Positions 1 to 7,153 of a stretch of 28,867 nucleotides of DNA are shown piece by piece. Source of the DNA: Bacillota bacterium (lineage in GTDB: Bacteria; Bacillota; Clostridia; Christensenellales; Aristaeellaceae). The translations under genes and the position numbers were made by a program. The DNA lies in assembly GCA_023415145.1 (NCBI GenBank), contig JAEZLW010000036.1, forward strand, positions 1 to 28,867, given 5' to 3'. The first letter of the stretch is position 1. The number at the start of each line of letters is the position of its first letter. The notes below the pieces were generated by a model that was not told the DNA's origin, ran no database searches, and saw only the letters and a list, made by a program, of their open reading frames with translations.

Positions 1-1
1 G

Positions 2-436
2 ATGCAGCCAAAGCATTTGCCGGAGCTTGCGCAATTGTATGTCCAAACATATAATGCACCGCCATGGAATGACGAGTGGACTGAAGACTTGGTGGAGAAA
101 AAGCTTTCTCTGATGATGCATTGTGAAGGATTTCTGGGCATTGTCAGCCTCGATCCTCATGGCGCTATCACCGGGATGATCATTGGCGAAAAAGAGATAT
201 ATTACAATTGTACCCAGTATTATATCAAAGACTTTTGTGTTACGCTTCATCTTAGGGGTACCGGTGTCGGGTCTGGCCTGTTGCAAGAACTGGAACGGCA
301 GCTTCTATCATTGGGAATTAATGAGATGTATCTGTTCACTTCCAGAACGGACGAAACGGAAGGCTTTTACCGGAAACGAGGGTTTTTAAGCTGGGACAAC
401 ATGGTCATGATGGGCAAAACAATCGATCACGACTAG
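2..436 (+). CDS. GNAT-family N-acetyltransferase (probably 5'-partial)
   Basis: The product resembles GNAT acetyltransferases, which move an acetyl group from acetyl-CoA to an amine; the substrate cannot be told. The acetyl-CoA-binding region is visible as LRGTGVGSGLLQELE (about residues 82-96), matching the R/Q-x-x-G-x-G/A loop, followed by the late strand and helix around TDETEGFYRKRGF that closes the fold. From the first ATG the protein is 144 residues, slightly short for the family. That ATG is at base 2, no ribosome site can be seen before the window edge, and family members usually start with a few more residues before the first helix, so a short N-terminal piece is probably missing. 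A Nudix gene follows 44 bases downstream on the same strand and the two may be co-transcribed. Family call is solid; function unknown. Confidence 0.8.
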   Translation: MQPKHLPELAQLYVQTYNAPPWNDEWTEDLVEKKLSLMMHCEGFLGIVSLDPHGAITGMIIGEKEIYYNCTQYYIKDFCVTLHLRGTGVGSGLLQELERQLLSLGINEMYLFTSRTDETEGFYRKRGFLSWDNMVMMGKTIDHD

Positions 437-480
437 CCTTTACGCATATGGGTTATTGATCATGCAGAAGGTGAGAGAAT

Positions 481-954
481 ATGGCAATCAGGAGCGCTGC
501 CAAGGCAATCATTGTTCATGAAGGAAAGGTATTGCTGAACAAATGCATAGGGCATTCAGGCAGCATCTATTATGACTTGCCGGGTGGCGGCCAGCGGCAA
601 TTTGAAACGCTGGAAGAAGCTGTGGTGCGCGAGTGCCTGGAGGAAACCGGGCGGCTGATAAAAATCATACGTTTTCCGGCCTTGTGCGAAGAAATCTACG
701 ATGATCAGGCACTTCGGGAAAAGTATATTGATTATACACATCGTGTGCATCATGTTTTTCTCGTTGAACTGGCAAGCGATGCTGTTTTGGAACCTACTGA
801 AACGGATTTTCAACAGGATGAAAATCAATGGATCAGCATCGGAGAGGTCCCTTTCATTGACCTTAAGCCAAAGCTCATTCGTGATCACTTTCTTGAGATA
901 TTGGCATCTTCTTATCCCCAGTACCTTGGGTCCATGCATGTAATCCGTTCTTGA
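481..954 (+). CDS. Nudix hydrolase
   Basis: A 157-residue Nudix hydrolase, a family that cleaves nucleoside diphosphates linked to another moiety. The complete Nudix box is visible: G36, five residues, E42, seven residues, then R50-E51-C-L-E54-E55-T-G57. These glutamates bind the catalytic metal. The start is supported by a GGTGAG ribosome site about five bases before the ATG. Nothing outside the box identifies the substrate; candidates include oxidised nucleotides, ADP-ribose or dinucleotide polyphosphates. The stop codon is only six bases from the stop of sigF on the opposite strand and I see no hairpin between them, so the two convergent transcripts may overlap. Confidence 0.88.
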   Translation: MAIRSAAKAIIVHEGKVLLNKCIGHSGSIYYDLPGGGQRQFETLEEAVVRECLEETGRLIKIIRFPALCEEIYDDQALREKYIDYTHRVHHVFLVELASDAVLEPTETDFQQDENQWISIGEVPFIDLKPKLIRDHFLEILASSYPQYLGSMHVIRS

Positions 955-960
955 CAGCTT

Positions 961-1701
961 TTATCCCGTCTCATTCCATTGCTCCCTTAGCGTTAACCGC
1001 ACCCGCGCCTCCAGCCGGGAGATTTGCACCTGGGTCATGTGCAATAGCTCCGCTGTTTCCGCCTGCGTCTTTTCCGCAGCGTACCGTAAGTACAGCAGCC
1101 ATTGCTCCGTTCTGGGCAGGCGTGAGATCAGATCCCGCAAAAACATACGTTCCATCCAGGCTTCGCTGCGGGGATCGCGCAATATTTCACCCCAGGACAA
1201 CCGTTGATCGGGAGTGGGGGAACTATCCAGGGAGACGGGCTGCTTTCCGGTTTCCATCAGCAGCACCAGCTCTGCGGCGGACATGCGCATGGCCTTTGCG
1301 ACTTCCGGCAGCGTAGGTTCCCGGCCCAGTGCCTGGCGAAGAATGCGAATGGTCTTCCGGGCCAAGGTGGCCCGCTCCCTATCCGTTCTGGCCACATGCA
1401 CCGGGCTGTCGTCCCGAAGATACCTGCGCAGTTCCCCCAGAATCATGGGCACCGCATACGTGGAAAACTGGACGCCGGCTAAAAGGTCAAAGCGCTGAAT
1501 GGCTTTTACCAGCCCCATGCAGCCCTGCTGATACAGCTCCTCACTGTCCCGACCCCAGGCGGAGAAGCGCTTCAAAACACAGCGCACCAGGGGAAGATTG
1601 CGGCGCACCATTTCCTCCAGTGCTTCCTTGTCATCTTCCTGGGCGCGGGCAATCAGTTCCAGGCTGTCTGCCTGCTCGTAAGCGTTCATGGCCTCAATCA
1701 T
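961..1701 (-). CDS. sigF: RNA polymerase sporulation sigma factor SigF
   Basis: Sigma-70-family factor of 246 residues that directs forespore-specific transcription early in sporulation. Region 2 is visible around DSEELYQQGCMGLVKAIQRF and FSTYAVPMILGELRRYLRDD, region 3 around ARKTIRILRQALGREPTLPE, and the region 4 helix-turn-helix near the C terminus around KTQAETAELLHMTQVQISRL. Identity rests on these regions and on position: it is the last gene of a spoIIAA-spoIIAB-sigF operon, the conserved order in endospore formers. The first ATG (1701) overlaps the spoIIAB stop. A second in-frame ATG at 1689 has a better-placed ribosome site (TTGAGG) and could be the true start. SpoIIAB would hold it inactive until SpoIIAA releases it. 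Confidence 0.95.
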   Translation of the reverse strand: MIEAMNAYEQADSLELIARAQEDDKEALEEMVRRNLPLVRCVLKRFSAWGRDSEELYQQGCMGLVKAIQRFDLLAGVQFSTYAVPMILGELRRYLRDDSPVHVARTDRERATLARKTIRILRQALGREPTLPEVAKAMRMSAAELVLLMETGKQPVSLDSSPTPDQRLSWGEILRDPRSEAWMERMFLRDLISRLPRTEQWLLYLRYAAEKTQAETAELLHMTQVQISRLEARVRLTLREQWNETG

Positions 1702-2134
1702 GGCGGGCTGCCGCGATGGTCTTGCGCATGCGCACCACTGTGCCCAGCCCAGGGGTGGAGGTCACCTCCACATCGTCCATAAACGTCTGCATCACGGCAA
1801 AACCCATGCCTGAACGCTCCTGCTCCGGGTGAGAGGTATAAAAGGGCTGCATGGCCTGGGCCACATCGGCGATGCCTTTGCCTTTGTCGGATATCTCCAC
1901 CGTCAATACCCCGCCGGGTGTGTAGGAGGCATTCATGGTAACAATGCCCTGAGTCCCCTCGTAGCCATGAATGATGGCATTGGTCACCGCTTCGCTGACG
2001 GCTGTTTTGATGTCGGCAATCTCCGAAACCGTGGGGCTTAGCTGCACGGCAAAGGCGGCGATCACCACGCGGGCGAAGGATTCGTTCTCCGGACAACCTA
2101 AAAAGGATAGCTGCATATGATTTCTGCCGTTCAT
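1694..2134 (-). CDS. spoIIAB: Anti-sigma F factor and serine kinase SpoIIAB
   Basis: GHKL-fold protein of 146 residues that binds sigma F and phosphorylates SpoIIAA. Visible ATP-site motifs are the N box EAVTNAIIHGYEG (N52), the G1 box SDKGKGIAD (D83) and the G2 box RSGMGFAVM (about residues 108-115). The start at 2134 was chosen because AGGAGG lies about eight bases upstream and the protein then begins just before the usual first strand. A longer reading to 2233 would run back through the end of spoIIAA. The gene begins 11 bases after the spoIIAA stop and overlaps the sigF start by eight bases, so the three products should be made in a coupled ratio. All key residues are intact. Confidence 0.96.
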   Translation of the reverse strand: MNGRNHMQLSFLGCPENESFARVVIAAFAVQLSPTVSEIADIKTAVSEAVTNAIIHGYEGTQGIVTMNASYTPGGVLTVEISDKGKGIADVAQAMQPFYTSHPEQERSGMGFAVMQTFMDDVEVTSTPGLGTVVRMRKTIAAARHD

Positions 2135-2145
2135 CGTTGTGCCTC

Positions 2146-2457
2146 CTATTCCTGCCTTGCCACATGGATGATCTGTGCCATGCCTGATAACTGAAAAATA
2201 CGGTTGATCTGCGGGTTCATATTCCTGACCCACACGCTGCCGCCTCGGGCCGCCAAAATGCGGTACCGGCCCAGGATGACGCCTATGCCCGATGAGTCCA
2301 TAAATTTCAGGTCCGCCATGTCCAGCATCAGATGGCGAACCGCAGGATCTGATATCAGTTCATCCAGTTCACGGCGAATATTTACCGCGCTGCAATGGTC
2401 CAGTTCACCGCATAGAGCCACCGTCAGCCTATCACGTTGTTTGGCGTGGTTGAGCAT
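2146..2457 (-). CDS. spoIIAA: Anti-sigma F factor antagonist SpoIIAA
   Basis: STAS-domain protein of 103 residues. Unphosphorylated SpoIIAA captures SpoIIAB and frees sigma F; SpoIIAB phosphorylates it on a serine and the SpoIIE phosphatase reverses this. The phosphorylation loop is seen as FMDSSGIGVILGRY, with S56 equivalent to Ser58 of Bacillus subtilis. The start is preceded by a G-rich ribosome site (GAGGGGGG). It is the first gene of the operon; a sigma-H-like promoter and a Spo0A box lie in the 150 bases upstream. Length and motif match the family. Confidence 0.96.
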   Translation of the reverse strand: MLNHAKQRDRLTVALCGELDHCSAVNIRRELDELISDPAVRHLMLDMADLKFMDSSGIGVILGRYRILAARGGSVWVRNMNPQINRIFQLSGMAQIIHVARQE

Positions 2458-2485
2458 GCTTGTCCCCCCTCATTTGCTGTTAGCT

Positions 2486-2515
2486 GTATTTGCCTGTGTA
2501 CACTCACTATCCTGC
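2486..2515 (-). promoter_or_regulatory. Sigma-H-like promoter of the spoIIA operon
   Basis: Reading the minus strand, GCAGGATAG (2515-2507) fits the sigma-H -35 pattern RnAGGAwWW at all but the last position. After 12 bases comes GGCAAATAC (2494-2486), one mismatch from RnnGAATww. The spacing is acceptable for sigma H, and the spoIIA operon of Bacillus is transcribed by sigma H. The expected start of transcription is near 2480, about 22 bases before the spoIIAA ATG. An 8-bp palindrome (GTGTACAC, 2496-2503) occupies the spacer. This is a motif match only. Confidence 0.45.
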
Positions 2516-2554
2516 CTCGAAAAATAGGTGTTTATGCAGGATATTTACAAATCG

Positions 2555-2563
2555 TTCGACAAA
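2555..2563 (-). promoter_or_regulatory. Spo0A-binding site (0A box)
   Basis: The minus strand reads TTTGTCGAA here, an exact match to the TGTCGAA core of the Spo0A box. It lies about 40 bases upstream of the proposed -35 element of the spoIIA promoter, a position similar to the activating 0A boxes in front of spoIIA in Bacillus. A weaker partial match (CTCGAAAAA) lies at about 2516-2525 on the plus strand. Spo0A-P activation of this operon is the expected regulation. Confidence 0.55.
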
Positions 2564-2564
2564 C

Positions 2565-2596
2565 AAAAAAGGAGCGCATCGTTTGACGCGCTCCTT
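2565..2596 (-). terminator. Intrinsic terminator of the Eis-like acetyltransferase gene
   Basis: Arms at 2569-2577 and 2588-2596 (AAGGAGCGC / GCGCTCCTT) form a perfect 9-bp stem with a 10-base loop. On the minus strand the stem runs into a T tract (complement of the A run 2565-2570). It therefore ends leftward transcription from the gene at 2611-3876 just before the spoIIA regulatory region. Confidence 0.8.
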
Positions 2597-2610
2597 AAAA
2601 AACAGGCTGA

Positions 2611-3876
2611 TTAAAAGTAGTTATTGATCCAGCAGGGCTTTGCGTAGAACACCCTGTTGATCGAATCCTGATTGGCATAAACCTTGACGCCATCCATGTA
2701 TTCAAGGTCGGATGTATTGTAATTGCCCAGGATGGCGGAGGAGAAAACGTTGACGGTCAACTCTATATCAACGTTTTGCGTACCGGTTTGCCCAAAGGGG
2801 ACGGGCGGAAGCTGCTCGAAATAAACCTCCTCAGCCTTGCCGCCTTCAAAGTCGACATAGTACAGGCCATTGTTCTTCGGGAGAAAGTCATCGTGCAGGT
2901 AAATGCTTAATTTACCGCTGCCTTTGTATTGGGCCAAACGCAGCGCCTCCTGTACATGGACAACACGGACCATGCCGTTCGTTTTAATCTGCCGGGTCGA
3001 GTCCGACTGGGGGTAGTCCAGGCAGAAATGGCCAAGGTTCAGGGAGGATGGCATGCAGAAGGAGATGCCCTCGTAGTCGGCGGCAAAGGTTTTGGCAAAG
3101 GCCATCAACGCTTTTAGGGTGGAAAAGCTGTCAAAGACTACTTCAGTGCAGCCAAGAATCCTGCGGCCCTTGTCACCGGCTTTTTTCTCAAAAACAAGAT
3201 ACCCGCAAGGTTTGCCATTTTCATCTTTGTATAGAAAAGCATGGCTTTCACCCGTAAAGGGGTCCGCATTTTTTACAACGTTCCAGTCCAGATCATCCCG
3301 CATGACCATCATGTTAAAGCGCGAGACAAAAGCATGGTAGGCTGTTTGAAAATCCTCAAACGCTTCGCCTGGACGATACAGATGGAACGTACCGGGCCAC
3401 TTCATGTCAGGGATGGTTTTCAGGTCAAAATCCCACAAGATGCTGGTGCAGGATCGGTGGTAGCCAAAGCTGCCATAAAACTGCTCGCTGAAAGGGTAGA
3501 GGTAGGAAAAGGGGACTTTTTTTTCATAAAGCTCCGCCAGAGCACTAAGAAACATGGCCTTTACTGCGCCTTTGCGCCGGTGCTGGGGATACGTGCAGAC
3601 CGCGCCGATGCCCGCCATGGCGGCCTGATGGCCATCGAAATTTACCTGATAAGGCAGCACGCACATGCTGGACATCATCTCATGATCATCGGTAAAGGAA
3701 GCCCAGGTATCGGTGACGGCGGAACTGCCCTTTGAGCGGGGGTTCTCCCGTACCATTTGGGCATATTCTTCAGGAGACTTTCCCTTGTCATCCAGAGGCC
3801 AGTGAAAGCTTAAGGCAGATATGCGGTGGGATTCTTTAAGCTCCGTTTCCTTAATTTTTCTGACGACCATATGCAT
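2611..3876 (-). CDS. Eis-like GNAT acetyltransferase with SCP2-like C-terminal domain
   Basis: A 421-residue protein with the three-part layout of the Eis family. An N-terminal GNAT domain shows the acetyl-CoA loop YPQHRRKGAVKAMF (about residues 97-110) and FSEQFYGSFGYHR just after it. A second, degenerate GNAT-like middle domain covers about 160-290. A C-terminal sterol-carrier-like domain covers about 300-410, and the chain ends in an aromatic and acidic tail as in Eis, where the C-terminal carboxylate is catalytic. Known Eis enzymes acetylate multiple amines on aminoglycosides or other amine substrates; the native substrate here is unknown. Two starts three codons apart (3876, 3870) follow an AGGATGG ribosome site. 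The gene appears monocistronic, with its own promoter and terminator. Confidence 0.85.
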   Translation of the reverse strand: MHMVVRKIKETELKESHRISALSFHWPLDDKGKSPEEYAQMVRENPRSKGSSAVTDTWASFTDDHEMMSSMCVLPYQVNFDGHQAAMAGIGAVCTYPQHRRKGAVKAMFLSALAELYEKKVPFSYLYPFSEQFYGSFGYHRSCTSILWDFDLKTIPDMKWPGTFHLYRPGEAFEDFQTAYHAFVSRFNMMVMRDDLDWNVVKNADPFTGESHAFLYKDENGKPCGYLVFEKKAGDKGRRILGCTEVVFDSFSTLKALMAFAKTFAADYEGISFCMPSSLNLGHFCLDYPQSDSTRQIKTNGMVRVVHVQEALRLAQYKGSGKLSIYLHDDFLPKNNGLYYVDFEGGKAEEVYFEQLPPVPFGQTGTQNVDIELTVNVFSSAILGNYNTSDLEYMDGVKVYANQDSINRVFYAKPCWINNYF

Positions 3877-3911
3877 CCATCCTTTGTGCTTTGCTTTTGG
3901 AGATTTGCTTC

Positions 3912-3940
3912 ACTATAACAGAAAGCGGGCATCCTGGCAA
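3912..3940 (-). promoter_or_regulatory. Sigma-A-type promoter of the Eis-like gene
   Basis: On the minus strand TTGCCA (3940-3935) is followed after 17 bases by TATAGT (3917-3912). Both are close to consensus at ideal spacing and lie 36 bases upstream of the ATG. The -35 and spacer sit inside the hairpin at 3925-3950. Confidence 0.5.
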
Positions 3941-3950
3941 GAATGCCCGC
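3925..3950 (-). terminator. Terminator-like hairpin downstream of the YdcZ-type gene
   Basis: GCGGGCAT (3925-3932) and ATGCCCGC (3943-3950) form a perfect 8-bp GC-rich stem 16 bases after the end of the leftward gene at 3966. Only a short TTTC follows on the minus strand, so termination may be partial. Confidence 0.45.
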
Positions 3951-3965
3951 ATCTACAAATGGAAC

Positions 3966-4397
3966 CTACCCTTTCCACTTGAACAAAAGTACCCCGCCGA
4001 CCAATAGCCCCATGCCCACATATTTGTTCCAAGTGAAAGGCACCTTTTCCGTGCCTAAAATCCCAAATGCGTCAATCAGTGCGGCGGCCAATAGCTGCGC
4101 GATGAGGATGGTAGAGATGGCTACGGTAGGTGTGAGGTTTTGAATGCCCAGCATGACCGTGAGGGTGATTGTCAAGCCCAGAACGCCGCCCATCCAATAG
4201 TACCAGGGCATTTTCAAAAGCCCTGCGAACTGGCCCTTGCCCAGGATCCATAGGGCGATGAGAGAAAGCAGAAAAGCGGTGCCCTGCACAAACACGTTGG
4301 ATTCGTACAGCCCAATTTTTTCACCAAGCCGGGTATTGATCACACCCTGAAAACTCATGGCGGCTCCTGCCAGAATGCAAAACAAAACTCCGGCCAT
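3966..4397 (-). CDS. YdcZ/DUF606-type small DMT membrane transporter
   Basis: A 143-residue membrane protein with about five hydrophobic segments and the early motif AGAAMSFQGVINTRLG, typical of the YdcZ (DUF606) branch of the drug/metabolite transporter superfamily. Such proteins are half the size of EamA transporters and probably work as dimers; the substrate is unknown. The start at 4397 was chosen over upstream codons because AGGAGGGA lies five bases before it and the first membrane helix begins directly after. The gene follows the alarmone synthetase by about 60 bases and may be the last gene of that operon. Its start region is enclosed by a 10-bp inverted repeat (4384-4393 / 4432-4441). 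Confidence 0.8.
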   Translation of the reverse strand: MAGVLFCILAGAAMSFQGVINTRLGEKIGLYESNVFVQGTAFLLSLIALWILGKGQFAGLLKMPWYYWMGGVLGLTITLTVMLGIQNLTPTVAISTILIAQLLAAALIDAFGILGTEKVPFTWNKYVGMGLLVGGVLLFKWKG

Positions 4398-4441
4398 CCA
4401 ATCCCTCCTTTGCAAACAGGGAATAGGATATCCGGAGTTTT
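4384..4441 (-). promoter_or_regulatory. Inverted repeat enclosing the ribosome site and start codon of the YdcZ-type gene
   Basis: AAAACTCCGG (4384-4393) and CCGGAGTTTT (4432-4441) are perfect 10-base complements. In the minus-strand mRNA the 38-base loop between them holds the AGGAGGGA ribosome site (4409-4402) and the ATG (4397-4395). It could control translation or, because the 3' arm ends in T-rich sequence, weaken read-through. The function is inferred from position only. Confidence 0.35.
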
Positions 4442-4457
4442 TCAGTTCCATGCGGGT

Positions 4458-5138
4458 TCAACCGTTAGGGGAGCCCACGCTGTCCAGCTTTTCCACCATG
4501 TTGTAGATGCGCTGCATCCGAAGGTCTATCTCCGCCATATCCTTCGCGGTGCGTAAAAGCTCTGCCGACAGCTCTTTGGGGATGCGGTGGGGCTCCTTGT
4601 AGCGCAATTGATGGTCCAGACTTGCCCACAGGTCCATGGCGATGGAGCGGATTTGCACTTCTACCGGCACCCACACCTTACCTTCCGCCAGGAACACCGG
4701 CACCTGAACCACCAGATGCAGGCTTCTGTATCCGTTTTTCTTGGGAGTGGTAATGTAGTCCTGCTCCTTGATCAGCACGATGTCGTCCTGATTCTTTAAA
4801 AGATCCGCGATGGTGTAAATATCGCTGATGTACGAGCAAATCACGCGGATGCCGGCAATGTCGTACAGGTTTTCTGCTGCCGAGGCGAAGGATACGGTCA
4901 AATTTCTGCGCTGCAGCTTTTCGGTGATGCTTTGTACCGTCTTCAGGCGGCTTTGCATGTGGTGGATGGGGTTGCGTTTGTGGCGGAGCTGAAACTCCTC
5001 GTCCAGGTTCTCCAGCTTCGTGCGTACCTCCCGGATAGCCGACTGGTAGCGGCACTGCATTTGCAGATAGCTGTCCGACAGTTCCTGAATGCTTTTGAGG
5101 GTGAGCCTGGCAAGAAGGGGTCTGTCCGCAAGGGTCAT
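4458..5138 (-). CDS. Small alarmone synthetase (RelP/RelQ-type GTP pyrophosphokinase)
   Basis: A 226-residue protein with only the RelA/SpoT synthetase domain, with no HD hydrolase and no TGS or ACT regulatory domain. It should transfer pyrophosphate from ATP to GDP or GTP to make (p)ppGpp. Visible motifs are the basic helix with HKRNPIHHMQSRLKTVQSI, the metal-binding segment DIAGIRVICSYISDIY, the G-loop region TTPKKNGYRSLHLVV and the closing motif VEVQIRSIAMDLWASLDHQL. Helices after it resemble the tetramerising C-terminal helices of RelP/RelQ. The length fits. The ATG overlaps the histidine kinase stop by four bases (ATGA), so it is translationally coupled to a two-component system. Whether it is the RelP or RelQ subtype cannot be decided by eye. 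Confidence 0.9.
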   Translation of the reverse strand: MTLADRPLLARLTLKSIQELSDSYLQMQCRYQSAIREVRTKLENLDEEFQLRHKRNPIHHMQSRLKTVQSITEKLQRRNLTVSFASAAENLYDIAGIRVICSYISDIYTIADLLKNQDDIVLIKEQDYITTPKKNGYRSLHLVVQVPVFLAEGKVWVPVEVQIRSIAMDLWASLDHQLRYKEPHRIPKELSAELLRTAKDMAEIDLRMQRIYNMVEKLDSVGSPNG

Positions 5139-6469
5139 GAATTGCTCCTTTCCGGCGGATCCGCACGTTTTAGTTCCACGGTAAAGGTGCTGCCCATATT
5201 GGGGCTGCTTTTTACGTGCAGTGAGCCGCCATGCAGGTCGATGATACGCTTGGCCAGGGGAAGCCCCAGCCCGTTCCCTTCATGGGCATGGGAGGTATCG
5301 CCCTGGTAAAACCGTTCGAAGATGCGCGCTTGCGTTTTTTCATCCATGCCGATGCCCTGATCCCGGATGCGTACCTTGACCACATCACTTACGTACAGGG
5401 AGAGGGCGATTTCCCCACCCATTGGGGAAAACTTGATGGCGTTGCCCAAAAGGTTGATCCATACCTGCTGCATGAGCTCCGCGTCGCCGCTTATGGTAAT
5501 GCTTTCCAGGTGCAAATCCCAACGTATTTCCTTTGGCGTCCATTCCGGCTCCAGCAATAGCACCGTTTGCCGAAGCTGCTCATCCAGGGAAAAAGAGTCA
5601 TCGTACGATAGACGCTGCTGATACTCCAGTTTGGACAGCCTGAGCAGGTTTTGCGAAAGCCGGGACAGCCGCTGGCTTTCCTTGATGATGATGGCGGTAT
5701 ACTCCTGCCGTTCTTCCTCGGTGGTTTCAGGACTTTTCAGCAGCGTGGCAAACCCCTGAATGGAAGCAATTGGTGTTTTGAACTCATGGGAGACGTTGCT
5801 GATAAAGTCCTTTTGAAGATATTCTATGCTCGCAAGCTCCTGTGCCATGTGGTTGAAATTCTCCATGAGCTGTCCCAATTCATCACGTCGATTGACTGGC
5901 AGCCGCACGGAAAAATCGCCCTCCGCCACTTTGCGGGTAGCCTCTGTCAGGCGGCTGACAGGTCGAAGCATACGCCCCGTAGAAAAAAAGATGAACAGGA
6001 AGAAGGAAAACATGCATAGCATCAATGTGGAAAAGGCGCGGATTGAAGCCCTTCTATACATGTTCACATGCGAACGGGTGCTCACTTTCATGAGGGTATC
6101 GCCTATCTGAAAGTATGTCACCGGGGTGTTCAGGAATTTTTCCGCCGAGGATACGATTTCGCCCTGCCCAAGCCTTTCCAATCGCCGCTGATCCAGCGGA
6201 GCGCTTGCAACATCCCTCACCACCTCCACCTGATAGATGGCCGTGGTGGATATGCCCACGATCTCTTCCATGGGCAGGTATGTTTTTTGATACAGCTCCA
6301 AGGCGTACACAGCCACATCCCGCTGGTCAGCCTCAATTTCCTGGCGCAGTTCCCTGTTGTTGATGACGGTTGAAACGCCATAGGAGATTGCGGAGGAAAC
6401 AACGATCATCAGGCAGAGCGCCAACATCAGCCGCGTTTGAAATTTTTTAAGAAAAAATGGATGGTTCAT
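5135..6469 (-). CDS. Sensor histidine kinase with HAMP domain
   Basis: A 444-residue membrane sensor kinase. Order: transmembrane helix about 12-33, extracytoplasmic loop about 34-142, second transmembrane helix about 143-164, HAMP about 165-217, HisKA domain with phospho-acceptor H228 in FISNVSHEFKTPIAS, then the ATPase domain with N box NLLGNAIKFS, G1 box DQGIGMD and G2 box HEGNGLGLPLAKRI. The start at 6469 forms an ATGA overlap with the response regulator stop; the much longer upstream reading lies inside the regulator gene. It would phosphorylate the partner regulator. The signal is unknown; a compact extracytoplasmic loop and a neighbouring MacAB-type pump suggest envelope or antimicrobial stress. 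Confidence 0.94.
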   Translation of the reverse strand: MNHPFFLKKFQTRLMLALCLMIVVSSAISYGVSTVINNRELRQEIEADQRDVAVYALELYQKTYLPMEEIVGISTTAIYQVEVVRDVASAPLDQRRLERLGQGEIVSSAEKFLNTPVTYFQIGDTLMKVSTRSHVNMYRRASIRAFSTLMLCMFSFFLFIFFSTGRMLRPVSRLTEATRKVAEGDFSVRLPVNRRDELGQLMENFNHMAQELASIEYLQKDFISNVSHEFKTPIASIQGFATLLKSPETTEEERQEYTAIIIKESQRLSRLSQNLLRLSKLEYQQRLSYDDSFSLDEQLRQTVLLLEPEWTPKEIRWDLHLESITISGDAELMQQVWINLLGNAIKFSPMGGEIALSLYVSDVVKVRIRDQGIGMDEKTQARIFERFYQGDTSHAHEGNGLGLPLAKRIIDLHGGSLHVKSSPNMGSTFTVELKRADPPERSNS

Positions 6470-7140
6470 ACCGCTTTTTCCGCCCGGTAGCCAAGCCCCC
6501 TGACGGTGATGATGCGGAATTCCGGAAAATCGCCGCATTTTTCCCTCAGGCGCTTGATATGCACATCCACTGTCCGCTCGTCGCTTTGTGCGTCCATGCC
6601 CCACAGCTCGTCCATCAACTGGCTTCGGGTAAAGGTTCGGCCAGGATAGCTGAGGAGTTTAAACAGCAGCAAAAACTCTTTCTTCGTCAAGCTTAGTGTA
6701 ACATCCCCGCGGGAAACCGTCAAGGCGTCATAGTTCAATACCGTTTCGCCAACGCGCAATTCCCGCTCCGTGGCGATTCGGCTGCGGCGAAGAATTGCAT
6801 TGACGCGAAGAAGCAATTCATCCAGTTCGATAGGCTTGACCATATAGTCGTCTGTGCCCATAAAGAAAGCTTTGCGCTTGTCCTCCATGGCATCTTTTGC
6901 CGTAACCATCAAAATTGGTAGTTCCTTATATACCTGCCGCAAATCATGCGTCAGGACATATCCATCCATGCGGGGCATCATGATATCGCACACAATCAGA
7001 TCCGGCATGGCGCTTTCCATGATGGAAAGCGCTTCCTCACCATCCTTGGCGCGCATGACCTCAAAGCCGTTTCTGCGCAGGAACACGGACATCAGCTGGC
7101 GCAGATTGGGATCGTCTTCCACCACAAGGATTTTGAACAT
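6466..7140 (-). CDS. OmpR/PhoB-family response regulator
   Basis: A 224-residue regulator. The receiver domain (about 1-118) has the acidic pair E8-D9-D10, phospho-acceptor D52 in DLIVCDIMMPRMDGY, the conserved T/K region LMVTAKDAME, and KPIELDELLLR near its end. The winged-helix domain (about 127-224) contains LLSYPGRTFTRSQLMDELWG, DERTVDVHIKRLREK and the closing ITVRGLGYRAE. AAGGAGAA lies just upstream of the ATG. It is the first gene of the regulator/kinase/alarmone-synthetase set. The structured repeat at 7154-7364 begins directly at this ribosome site and fills the gap to the upstream ABC permease gene. Likely targets are its own operon and the adjacent pump genes, which is inference. 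Confidence 0.95.
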   Translation of the reverse strand: MFKILVVEDDPNLRQLMSVFLRRNGFEVMRAKDGEEALSIMESAMPDLIVCDIMMPRMDGYVLTHDLRQVYKELPILMVTAKDAMEDKRKAFFMGTDDYMVKPIELDELLLRVNAILRRSRIATERELRVGETVLNYDALTVSRGDVTLSLTKKEFLLLFKLLSYPGRTFTRSQLMDELWGMDAQSDERTVDVHIKRLREKCGDFPEFRIITVRGLGYRAEKAV

Positions 7141-7153
7141 GTTGATTCTCCTT

